The notes under the pieces were generated by a model, which saw only the letters and a program-made list of their open reading frames with translations, did no database searches and had not been told where the DNA came from. The translations under genes were made by a program, and so were the position numbers. Below, one piece after another: positions 6,978 through 13,041 of a DNA stretch of 13,041 nucleotides. The stretch spans positions 1 through 13,041 of the forward strand of contig JACQUC010000197.1 of assembly GCA_016210495.1 (NCBI GenBank), given 5' to 3'. Position 1 is the first letter of the stretch. Each line of letters starts with the position of its first letter. The DNA comes from Chloroflexota bacterium (GTDB lineage: Bacteria > Chloroflexota > FW602-bin22 > JACPRP01).

Positions 6978-7006
6978 TTGACGGCCGTCACGCCGGGCGG
7001 TACGAT
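6978..7006 (+). promoter_or_regulatory. Sigma-70-type promoter of the FG-GAP repeat protein gene
   Basis: TTGACG (6978-6983), 17 bp, TACGAT (7001-7006). The predicted start near 7013 gives a leader of about 123 nt to the GTG at 7136. The same TTGACG -35 box and 17-bp spacing occur in the promoters of the decaheme cytochrome gene and of the small secreted protein gene. Confidence 0.6.
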
Positions 7007-7024
7007 TTAGGTGAAAGGTGTTGT

Positions 7025-7043
7025 CCTTTGCGCGTCGCAAAGG
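7025..7043 (+). repeat. Perfect hairpin at the start of the FG-GAP gene leader
   Basis: CCTTTGCG and CGCAAAGG form a perfect 8-bp stem around the loop CGT, about 12 nt downstream of the predicted transcription start. There is no T tract and it lies before the gene, so it is not a simple terminator of this transcript. It could be a protecting 5' stem-loop or an operator. Confidence 0.5.
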
Positions 7044-7135
7044 GTAACCCATAGCCGGACATTGGTGGAGCCTTGCGATCGGCCTGCAACAGGCGCGCTG
7101 GTGACAATGTGGCGGTTGGCAACGGGATGTAGCGT

Positions 7136-9880
7136 GTGGAGGCGCGTCTGTTTTCGATCGACAAACTCGTGCGCGCTGCGGGCGTTCTCGCCATCGTGGC
7201 GACGACGTTGTTGGGTGCGGAGAATAAGGTAACGAGGGCCGCTCCTCTCAATCCGTGGCCCTATCGTGTTGGTTTCCCCAAAGAGCTGCCGGGAACCAAC
7301 ATCTGGGAATCATCGGTCGTCTTGGCTGATCTCTACGGCACGGGAAGAAAGACTATCGTGGCCGCCAGTGTCGACGGATGGGTATCGGCGGTCTCCGATA
7401 ATGGCACGATCCTCTGGTCATTCAACATCGGCAATCCCATCAACGCCATTGCCCCTACTGCCTCCGCCGTAACCGTGCGATCCTCCCCCGCGGTGGCCGA
7501 CATAGACGGAGACGGCCACCCCGAGATCGTTCTAGGCTTCGGGACAAACTCCGACCAGCGCCAAAACGGCGGCGTTATCGCACTGACCTTCGACGGGCTG
7601 TTGAAGACGGGCTGGCCACAACTGACTTTCGATCACATCGGACCCGATGGGTACACCGACGGCGTGTATTCGACCCCTGCGCTTGGCGATCTGGATAACG
7701 ACGGCAAGCTGGAGATCGTGGTCGGGGGTTTCGACCACCGCGTTTGGGTCTGGCACCACGACGGGCAGAGGATGCGCGGCTGGCCCCGGTTTGTCTACGA
7801 CAGCGTGTGGTCGTCCCCTGCTCTGGTCGATCTCGAGGGAGATGGCTACCTGGAGGTCGTCGTCGGTGCCGATTCCCACGCCAACAGCTACTTCGGCACC
7901 GTAGACGGCGGTGCCCTCTACGCATTCAGAAACGATGGTACCGTTCTACCCGGCTTCCCCAAATACATCGATCAGATAATCCAATCATCGCCGGCAGTAG
8001 CGGATCTCGACGGGGATGGCAGGGTGGAAATGGTCGCCGGCACCGGAACCTTCTACCCGGGCAAGGGCAACTATGTCACCGTCTGGGATAACGCCGGGAA
8101 CGTTCGGTGGACGCGGGCGACGGATGGCCCGGTATTCGCTTCGCCGGCCGTGGGAGACATCGATGGAGACGGCCGACCAGACATCGTCGCCGGCAGCCAG
8201 ACTGCAACTGGCGGCAGTGTCTACGCGTGGCGCTCCGACGGCAGCCTCGTCGCCGGTTTCCCGATGACGCCAAAGGATAACATCGGTGGCACTGCCGGCA
8301 TCAATTCGCCCGCGCTGGCCGACTTCGACAACGACGGGAAGGCCGAAATCTTTCTGGGCTTCAGGTGGGAAGTGGCAGTCATTCGGGGAAACGGACAGCA
8401 GATAACGAACGATGGCAGCCCAAACAGCAACCCGACATTCCGCACGGACAGAACCGTGCTCAATGTGCCCGCCATCGGCGATATCGACAACGATGGCAAG
8501 CTGGAGTTGGTCGTTGGCTCCGCAGCTACCAACCCCAGCCCCCCGTTCGACGCAAGGGCTGCCAGGCTGTATGTCTGGAACCTGAATCAGCCGCTCCGCT
8601 ACAATCCGTGGCCCATGTTCAAGCGCGATGGCGCTCGCACCAGCGTCTTGCCACTCGGCACCACAGATAATTCCGAGGTGGCTGCCCACACCGTCCCCAA
8701 CATCGTTAGTCCCGGTCAGTCGGTCGAGGTGTCTTTGACGCTGCGAAACACGGGCCCTTCAACCTGGACGGGCAGCAGCGGCTACCGGCTTGGCGTGCCC
8801 GGTAACCTGCCCTCCATCCTTTCCCAACCGATCCAGTTTGGCTCGACTGACGCGGTAGCCCCTGGCGGCCTGAAGACGTTCTCTACTACCATAGTAGCTC
8901 CTAGCACACCTGGCTATTATCTGGTTCTCTGGCGGATGATGAATGACTCCGGGGGCTATTTCGGCAGAACCTTTGCTACCCGCGTCAAGGTCGGCGCCGA
9001 GCCCAGCTTCTACGTGCTCAGTGGCGATCTTTTCGGCCTGGGCGTCTACAAAGGTGGTCTTGCGTCGCCCTTGCTTCCCGCCCACTCGCACGATGGATTC
9101 CGTTTCTATAATTGGCAGGCGGCCGCGTACGCCACACTGACACCCAATCGACGCGGCTACTTCATGCTGGACTACACCGGCGCCGTTTGGTGGGGGGGAG
9201 CAGCGGCAGATGTGGGGAGCACCCCGGCATTCAATCCTGCTTCGGGCAAGGAGATAGCGGTTATGAGCGACGGCGAAGGTTACTACGTTATCGACGGCTA
9301 TGGGCGCATCAATAACGGAGGCGATGCGCAGCCCATATCTCCCGCGCCCCCCACGTTCTCCTCGGACGTCGTACGCTCCCTTGCTCTGACCAGGGACGAC
9401 CGTGGACTGTATGTGCTCGACGGTGCCGGCAATATCTATCGCGGGGGCACCGCGCCCGCGATAGCAGGGGCCACCACTCCGGTATGGCCTGGACAGGACC
9501 TCGCCATCAAGATTCGGCTGACGAGCGATGGAAGAGGCTACTACGTGCTGGATCGCTACGGCGGCCTCCACGCAGGTGGCACCGCCGTACCCTTGTCCCC
9601 GGCCGCGGGCTACTGGCCGGGCCAGGATAGGGCACGCGACTTCCAGCTTACCGAGGATGGAACGGGCTATTACCTGCTCGATAAGTACGGCAACGTATTC
9701 GGGGGAGGAACGGCCGCCGCCGTATCGAACAAGACGCCGACCTGGACCACCGACGTGGGGCGGGCGCTCCAACTGGCCGATGGAAGGCGCCCGGGCGGTC
9801 TGCCCGCCGATCTCTACCGCGTCGACCTACCTCCCCAGGGGTTCTACCAAACTTCTCTGCCAGTGCAACTCAAGAACTGA
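7136..9880 (+). CDS. Exported FG-GAP/VCBS propeller protein with NBR1-like Ig domain and C-terminal GYYVLD repeats
   Basis: A 914-residue protein in three parts after a signal peptide (basic start, hydrophobic about 13-26, probable cleavage before 37). First, seven FG-GAP/VCBS repeats carry Ca-binding DxDxDG loops at about 122, 185, 231, 290, 341, 397 and 449. A degenerate one sits near 64, so this should be a seven- or eight-bladed beta-propeller as in integrin alpha chains. Second, at about 513-618, an NBR1-like Ig domain shows RNTGPSTW, then VAPGG, then APSTPGYYLVLWR and GGYFG. Third, at about 623-885, six repeats of roughly 42 residues resemble GYYVLDxYGxxxxGGTA, possibly another propeller. 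No enzyme motif, sortase signal or C-terminal membrane anchor is visible. It is probably a surface or secreted binding protein. The GTG start has only a weak site (GGGAT); an in-frame GTG at 7169 is the alternative. Confidence 0.88.
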   Translation: MEARLFSIDKLVRAAGVLAIVATTLLGAENKVTRAAPLNPWPYRVGFPKELPGTNIWESSVVLADLYGTGRKTIVAASVDGWVSAVSDNGTILWSFNIGNPINAIAPTASAVTVRSSPAVADIDGDGHPEIVLGFGTNSDQRQNGGVIALTFDGLLKTGWPQLTFDHIGPDGYTDGVYSTPALGDLDNDGKLEIVVGGFDHRVWVWHHDGQRMRGWPRFVYDSVWSSPALVDLEGDGYLEVVVGADSHANSYFGTVDGGALYAFRNDGTVLPGFPKYIDQIIQSSPAVADLDGDGRVEMVAGTGTFYPGKGNYVTVWDNAGNVRWTRATDGPVFASPAVGDIDGDGRPDIVAGSQTATGGSVYAWRSDGSLVAGFPMTPKDNIGGTAGINSPALADFDNDGKAEIFLGFRWEVAVIRGNGQQITNDGSPNSNPTFRTDRTVLNVPAIGDIDNDGKLELVVGSAATNPSPPFDARAARLYVWNLNQPLRYNPWPMFKRDGARTSVLPLGTTDNSEVAAHTVPNIVSPGQSVEVSLTLRNTGPSTWTGSSGYRLGVPGNLPSILSQPIQFGSTDAVAPGGLKTFSTTIVAPSTPGYYLVLWRMMNDSGGYFGRTFATRVKVGAEPSFYVLSGDLFGLGVYKGGLASPLLPAHSHDGFRFYNWQAAAYATLTPNRRGYFMLDYTGAVWWGGAAADVGSTPAFNPASGKEIAVMSDGEGYYVIDGYGRINNGGDAQPISPAPPTFSSDVVRSLALTRDDRGLYVLDGAGNIYRGGTAPAIAGATTPVWPGQDLAIKIRLTSDGRGYYVLDRYGGLHAGGTAVPLSPAAGYWPGQDRARDFQLTEDGTGYYLLDKYGNVFGGGTAAAVSNKTPTWTTDVGRALQLADGRRPGGLPADLYRVDLPPQGFYQTSLPVQLKN

Positions 9881-9892
9881 AGGCACGAACGT

Positions 9893-9927
9893 GGTAGGGA
9901 CGTCCGCCTCAGGCGGACGTCCCTACC
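9893..9927. repeat. Perfect 35-nt inverted repeat between convergent genes (possible bidirectional terminator)
   Basis: Arms of 17 bp (9893-9909 and 9911-9927, GGTAGGGACGTCCGCCT and its complement) match perfectly around the single base 9910. The element sits 13 bp after the FG-GAP gene stop and 21 bp from the cytochrome gene stop. It is placed to end both transcripts, although neither side has a T tract. The perfect symmetry and GGACGTCC core also resemble dispersed palindromic repeats. Confidence 0.75.
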
Positions 9928-9947
9928 TATCAGGATCGAGGGAATCG

Positions 9948-12479
9948 TTAGCGCTCTGGCTCTCGCGGATACGGCGGCTTGTATGGGTTCGAGATATTGT
10001 GCACCGACGTGGCTGAAAACTCCCTTTCGGCCCCGTGGCAGACCTTGCAGGTTTCTACCCGATCGGCACTCCACGGATCGTCAGGTGTAGTGTACAGCGT
10101 ATTCAGTTGGGCGTGTCCATTAGCAGCCGCGCTGTCGTGGCAGGACATACAGGCCAGCCGCGAGGGTTTCTCCTTCCACGCCGCGCTGCCCTTGGGATCG
10201 TGGCACTTGGTGCAGTTCCGGATATCCTGCGGGAAGATCACTTCCGAGAACGCATCGGGGTTCCCGGCGTAGATCGCCTCGGGATGCTCCAGATAGAGAC
10301 CGCGGTGTACACCGTGTACCCTCCGGACGATCGGCACGGCGCCATAGCCACTCCACCCGTTCTGTGAGGTCCCGCCCAGAACAGCGAAGCTGTCGCCCGT
10401 GTTGAGGCGGGTATAATCGTGGCAGGCCTTGCAGTAGTCGGGGTCGAACGGTTCGGGGTGCTGTGGCCCCTCGTCGAGGTGCCAGATGGTCTCGCCGTGG
10501 CACTGTTTGCAGTTCGTGGCCACGAGTTTCTCCTCCGTGGCCGTGCCCACCTGGAAGGTCATGAAGCCGATGGCTGGCCTGCTGAAATTCGGGTCCCTGC
10601 CGGCGACCGGCTGGATCCAGACGTACACCATGTACGTGCCTCTGGGCAGACCAGCAACATCGTCCAACTGGTAGGTGATGCTATCGACGTTGCGGGTCAC
10701 GGCAGGATCCTCGTAATCCAATGGATCCGAGAGCTTGCGGAGGTCGTTGACCGGATACGACAGGCGGGCAGGGTTCACGTAGGGCTCCATAGTCACGCCG
10801 GCGGTCACGCCTCGCGAGAATCTCCTGGGGGGGTTCTTCCAGCCCATTATCTTCGTGACCGCGCTATCGTAGATGTCGATGCTGGACCTCTCGCCCTGGA
10901 TATTGCTCCTGATGCCCACGTTTGTGGCGGTGGCGGTGACGGTGACACCCGAGAGCCTGGACGCCAGCCAATTACGTACCTGGTTCGGCGTCTGGAAGCC
11001 CGCCGGTGCCGCAATCTCTACCGGAGGATTGCTGTTCACCGCAATCTTGAAGGTGTCGCCTGCCGCGAAGGTCCATCCCCTTTCCGGAGAGCCGCTAGCG
11101 GCTATGCTGTTGTTCAGCGAGGCGCGCAGCTTCGAGAACCCGTTCTTCGCTATGCTGGTGAGCACTGGCACGCTCTGCGCGCGGTTGCCGTAGACAAAGA
11201 GGCCGGCGGTCGAGAAGTTGGCGACATTCAACTGTGTGTGATCGATAGGATTGCCGGCGTCGTCCTTGATGACCATTGTGACCACCGGGGTATCTCCCGC
11301 CGCATAGAAGCGGCCGTTGGCCGGAGGCGTTATGCTCACGGCAACTTCGTTCATCGGCTGGCTAACCCTATGAGCCTCTGCCACTGGCTTGAGGCCACCG
11401 GTGTCGGCGGGATGGCATGAAGCGCAGCCGCTGTCGTTAGCCTGCGGGCCGCCTGGATGCGCTACCCAGTTCGCCGGCATTGCCGCGGTCTCGCCGAACC
11501 AGACGTTGTCGTGGCAGGCGCCGCAAGCCTGGCGCGAGGGCTGGGTCTTCCACCGATTGTCCACGTGACACGTCGTGCAGTTCTTCACATTCGCCGGGAA
11601 GATGACCGAGGTGTAAAACTTGAAGCTTCCCGTGTCGGGATCGGTGTTAAAGGGATTCTTCAGCTCTTCGCCCATGTGGACGCCGTGCACCCTGCGCACG
11701 ATGGGGTCGGGCGTGCGCGTCGTGCTGAGATCGGCGGCGGGGTCCTCAATGTTCCCGGGGTACGCCGCGTACCCCTCGTTGTTGTGGCAGCTCTTGCACG
11801 TACGCACGGGAATCGAATCGATCGACGGACTGCCGTAAGGGCTCCGGCCTGGATCGACGTGGTGCAAGTAGAATTGGCCGTTGTCAGCCCCGAGGTGACA
11901 CCGGGCGCAATTCTCTTTCTCCACTATCTGCTTCTCGACGGTTGCCGTGCCCAACTGGAAGTCGGAAAGGGCAAACGCCTGGTTGACGGGTGGATCGCCC
12001 TTCTTCACGGCCCACAGGGATGCCGTGTAAGTACCCGGCTCCTCGCTGCTGACCGGCTGGAGCGTGTACCTCAAGGTGGCCCCGTCAACTTGGACTCTGG
12101 CATCCTTCAATAAGTCGATGTAGTGATGAGGTGTCGCGGCACGGTCCGTGCTTGCATCGAGCAGCTTGACCGCCGTAACCGTCTTGGTTGTCTCCTGGGG
12201 ACCATACATGTAGAGATTTAGGGTCGCGAAATCGTTTCTGGTAAGGGAAGCGCCGAGCTTGTCTCTGAGCGTCACTGCTATCACTGCCCTCTCGCCCGGC
12301 ACGAGGAAAGACCCATTGGCTGGCGCCGAGAGACCAACGGTCACGACCATTCCGGTGTCGGTGCTTGACGCCGTCGGTACCTGCGCGACAGCCGGGTCGG
12401 CAAGTCGCTGCCCACCCGTTAGTATCATGAGTAGTCCTACGACCGCCAGAGAAACCAGTAACATGCTTCTTCGCGTCAC
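9948..12479 (-). CDS. Decaheme c-type cytochrome, OmcA/MtrC-like
   Basis: An 843-residue exported multiheme cytochrome. A signal peptide (MTRRSMLLVSL..., hydrophobic about 7-21) has no lipobox cysteine. Ten CxxCH heme sites start at Cys191, 228, 301, 319, 352, 657, 683, 756, 777 and 811, i.e. two clusters of five. Each cluster follows a beta-rich domain (about 45-180 and 378-648), giving the beta-pentaheme-beta-pentaheme order of MtrC/OmcA. Distal His ligand candidates include the RVHGVH motif in both clusters (265/268 and 722/725). The halves are clearly homologous (FQLGTAT/FQVGTAT, IVRRVHGVH, VIFP..NCT.CH). The second beta domain has an extra segment at about 461-548. Likely role: surface electron transfer to metals, humics or partner cells. 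No MtrA/MtrB-type genes or cytochrome maturation genes are in the window. GTG start with AGGAGG 5 nt upstream. Confidence 0.93.
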   Translation of the reverse strand: MTRRSMLLVSLAVVGLLMILTGGQRLADPAVAQVPTASSTDTGMVVTVGLSAPANGSFLVPGERAVIAVTLRDKLGASLTRNDFATLNLYMYGPQETTKTVTAVKLLDASTDRAATPHHYIDLLKDARVQVDGATLRYTLQPVSSEEPGTYTASLWAVKKGDPPVNQAFALSDFQLGTATVEKQIVEKENCARCHLGADNGQFYLHHVDPGRSPYGSPSIDSIPVRTCKSCHNNEGYAAYPGNIEDPAADLSTTRTPDPIVRRVHGVHMGEELKNPFNTDPDTGSFKFYTSVIFPANVKNCTTCHVDNRWKTQPSRQACGACHDNVWFGETAAMPANWVAHPGGPQANDSGCASCHPADTGGLKPVAEAHRVSQPMNEVAVSITPPANGRFYAAGDTPVVTMVIKDDAGNPIDHTQLNVANFSTAGLFVYGNRAQSVPVLTSIAKNGFSKLRASLNNSIAASGSPERGWTFAAGDTFKIAVNSNPPVEIAAPAGFQTPNQVRNWLASRLSGVTVTATATNVGIRSNIQGERSSIDIYDSAVTKIMGWKNPPRRFSRGVTAGVTMEPYVNPARLSYPVNDLRKLSDPLDYEDPAVTRNVDSITYQLDDVAGLPRGTYMVYVWIQPVAGRDPNFSRPAIGFMTFQVGTATEEKLVATNCKQCHGETIWHLDEGPQHPEPFDPDYCKACHDYTRLNTGDSFAVLGGTSQNGWSGYGAVPIVRRVHGVHRGLYLEHPEAIYAGNPDAFSEVIFPQDIRNCTKCHDPKGSAAWKEKPSRLACMSCHDSAAANGHAQLNTLYTTPDDPWSADRVETCKVCHGAEREFSATSVHNISNPYKPPYPREPER

Positions 12480-12484
12480 GCTGT

Positions 12485-12490
12485 CCTCCT
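12485..12490 (-). promoter_or_regulatory. Shine-Dalgarno deciding the GTG start of the decaheme cytochrome
   Basis: AGGAGG on the minus strand is 5 nt before GTG 12479-12477. The first in-frame ATG (12464) is 20 nt from this site and would shorten the basic n-region of the signal peptide, so GTG is preferred. Confidence 0.8.
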
Positions 12491-12502
12491 AACTCACGTG
12501 AT

Positions 12503-12515
12503 GATAGTAACTATC
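12503..12515. promoter_or_regulatory. 13-bp operator-like palindrome upstream of the cytochrome gene
   Basis: GATAGT and ACTATC form a perfect inverted repeat around one base (12509), 12 bp upstream of the AGGAGG site. It could be a regulator-binding half-site pair or a small hairpin limiting ribosome access. No regulator gene is in the window. Confidence 0.35.
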
Positions 12516-12644
12516 TGCCACTGGTGCCTATCGAGTTTCAGCTACCTCAAGTCATGATGCCCCTCCTCTCCCGCGTCGGGCTCTCCTTCCTTACCGCTGC
12601 CGATGCCCAAGTCCAACTCGAGTCATCAGGCATTCACCACCTTC

Positions 12645-12666
12645 CGGACTACCCGCTGGTAGTCCG
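12645..12666 (-). repeat. Perfect hairpin at the start of the cytochrome gene leader
   Basis: CGGACTACC and GGTAGTCCG form a 9-bp perfect stem with a 4-nt loop. On the minus strand it begins about 11 nt after the predicted transcription start near 12677. The leader to the GTG is about 198 nt, long enough for structured regulation. Confidence 0.5.
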
Positions 12667-12683
12667 CCTAAACTAGCCAATGC

Positions 12684-12712
12684 ATACTAGCAGATGAGAC
12701 CTTAATCGTCAA
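12684..12712 (-). promoter_or_regulatory. Sigma-70-type promoter of the decaheme cytochrome gene
   Basis: On the minus strand TTGACG (12712-12707) is followed after 17 bp by TAGTAT (12689-12684), with TGC directly before it forming an extended -10. This is one of the best promoter matches in the window. The predicted start near 12677 precedes the leader hairpin. Confidence 0.65.
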
Positions 12713-12962
12713 GCCCTATTTGGCCGAAAACCTGACGAAATGGGCGCATTTCGCCTCGGTCGAGCATCGGTGCGAGTCACAAAAGGTGCATCTGGAGTTG
12801 TTGGGGGGGGGGCTTTTGCTTTCCCTACGCTTGTTTCTTCCGCTTCTCCTGCTTGGCGGGCAGGGACGAAGCATATCTACGTCTACCCTTTGCGAGCCTC
12901 CGTGCCCTTCGTGGAAACGTGATCCACGAAGAACACGAAGCGACACGAACGGTCTGCCGCGC
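12713..12962. other. Repeat-rich intergenic stretch without a supported gene
   Basis: Between the cytochrome promoter and the gene tail at the right edge I see no supported gene. The region holds a 7-bp perfect hairpin (CGAAATG-GGCG-CATTTCG, 12736-12753), a run of ten G (12803-12812) and short direct/inverted repeats of the CACGAAG type (12898-12949). Open frames on both strands have low-complexity products and no ribosome-binding sites. Confidence 0.5.
12898..12949. repeat. CACGAAG/CTCCGTG-type intergenic repeat cluster
   Basis: CTCCGTG (12898-12904) is followed by the inverted repeat CTTCGTGG...CCACGAAG (12907-12914 and 12924-12931, 8-bp arms, 9-nt gap). CACGAAG then repeats at 12925, 12934 and (as CACGAA) 12944, a 9-10 bp period. 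It is related in sequence to the units at 2023-2046. Confidence 0.5.
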
Positions 12963-13041
12963 CTACCCCGCCACGGCTTTGATCACCCGGCAGGCCCTTA
13001 GCGTCACCCACTTGCTGGGCTGGCCCTGCTGCTCGATGTCC
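12963..13041 (-). CDS. C-terminal end of an unidentified protein, running off the right edge
   Basis: On the minus strand one frame gives 25 codons and a TAG at 12965-12963. The deduced end contains QQGQPSKWVTLRACRVIKA, a normal-looking amphipathic sequence, unlike the alternative frames. The pattern SKWVTLRA..VIKA faintly recalls the C termini of some transposases, but 25 residues are too few to name a family. If real, transcription from it would run toward the decaheme cytochrome promoter. Confidence 0.35.
   Translation of the reverse strand, partial: DIEQQGQPSKWVTLRACRVIKAVAG

Noticed and set aside
7025..7100. Resemblance of CGCAAAGGGTAACC in the FG-GAP leader to one conserved box of GEMM (c-di-GMP/cGAMP) riboswitches, which control cytochrome genes in Geobacter
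   Set aside because: Only one box is loosely matched; the second conserved box and the supporting helices are not apparent. An Rfam search of 7007-7135 would settle it; a significant GEMM hit would reverse this decision.
8759..9772. Minus-strand open frame of 337 codons opposite the FG-GAP protein, plus 7985-8689
   Set aside because: They mirror the repeat structure of the real gene on the other strand and lack ribosome-binding sites and family motifs.
10419..11420. Long plus-strand open frame (333 codons) opposite the cytochrome gene, and another at 11457-12113
   Set aside because: Both are antisense to a gene with ten CxxCH motifs and clear homology. Their products have no recognisable domain, and long antisense frames are common in GC-rich coding DNA.
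12720..13001. Open frames on both strands in the right-hand intergenic region (12720-13001 plus, 12716-12946 minus)
   Set aside because: Products contain the translated G run and short repeats and match no family; no ribosome-binding site. The minus-strand one overlaps the strong cytochrome promoter.
1..13041. CRISPR array, complete insertion sequence, prophage or toxin-antitoxin module
   Set aside because: No regular repeat-spacer array, no full transposase or integrase, and no small gene pair of that type is visible. Only a 25-codon tail at the right edge faintly recalls a transposase.

Overview
The window looks like part of a bacterial chromosome of moderately high GC content, most probably an uncultured Chloroflexota or similar environmental lineage. 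That placement is inference. It rests on a bacterial MnmA, Shine-Dalgarno sites with GTG and TTG starts, sigma-70-type promoters, an ER/SipW-type signal peptidase, a LipM-like octanoyltransferase, a DUF3786 protein, and an MtrC/OmcA-like decaheme cytochrome without a lipobox. No marker here fixes the phylum.

Layout. At 1-346 there are two serine tRNA genes (anticodons TGA and GCT) on the minus strand behind one strong promoter. At 590-1908 (minus) a good promoter drives a small secreted protein and a SipW-like signal peptidase, a likely enzyme-substrate pair. At 2079-6964 are housekeeping genes: a LipM-like gene (minus), a DUF3786 gene (plus, divergent from lipM), a histidine phosphatase (minus), mnmA (plus, apparently leaderless) and a PLP-dependent aminotransferase (plus). 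At 7136-12479 lie two large convergent genes for exported proteins. The plus-strand gene encodes 914 residues with seven FG-GAP repeats, an NBR1-like Ig domain and six ~42-residue 'GYYVLDxYG' repeats. The minus-strand gene encodes an 843-residue decaheme c-type cytochrome with the MtrC/OmcA order beta domain - pentaheme - beta domain - pentaheme. Both have near-consensus promoters with a hairpin at the start of the leader, and a perfect 35-nt inverted repeat lies between their 3' ends. After 12720 is repeat-rich intergenic DNA and the tail of a gene running off the right edge.

How the parts may work together. The most distinctive cargo is the exported set. The decaheme cytochrome is a candidate conduit for extracellular or cell-surface electron transfer. 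It has no lipid anchor, and the window contains no MtrA/MtrB-type porin module. The neighbouring propeller/Ig protein is a plausible surface scaffold or adhesin, but a functional link is only suggested by adjacency and similar promoter-leader design. LipM, MnmA, DUF3786, the phosphatase and the aminotransferase are ordinary metabolic or tRNA-modification genes, mostly transcribed singly.
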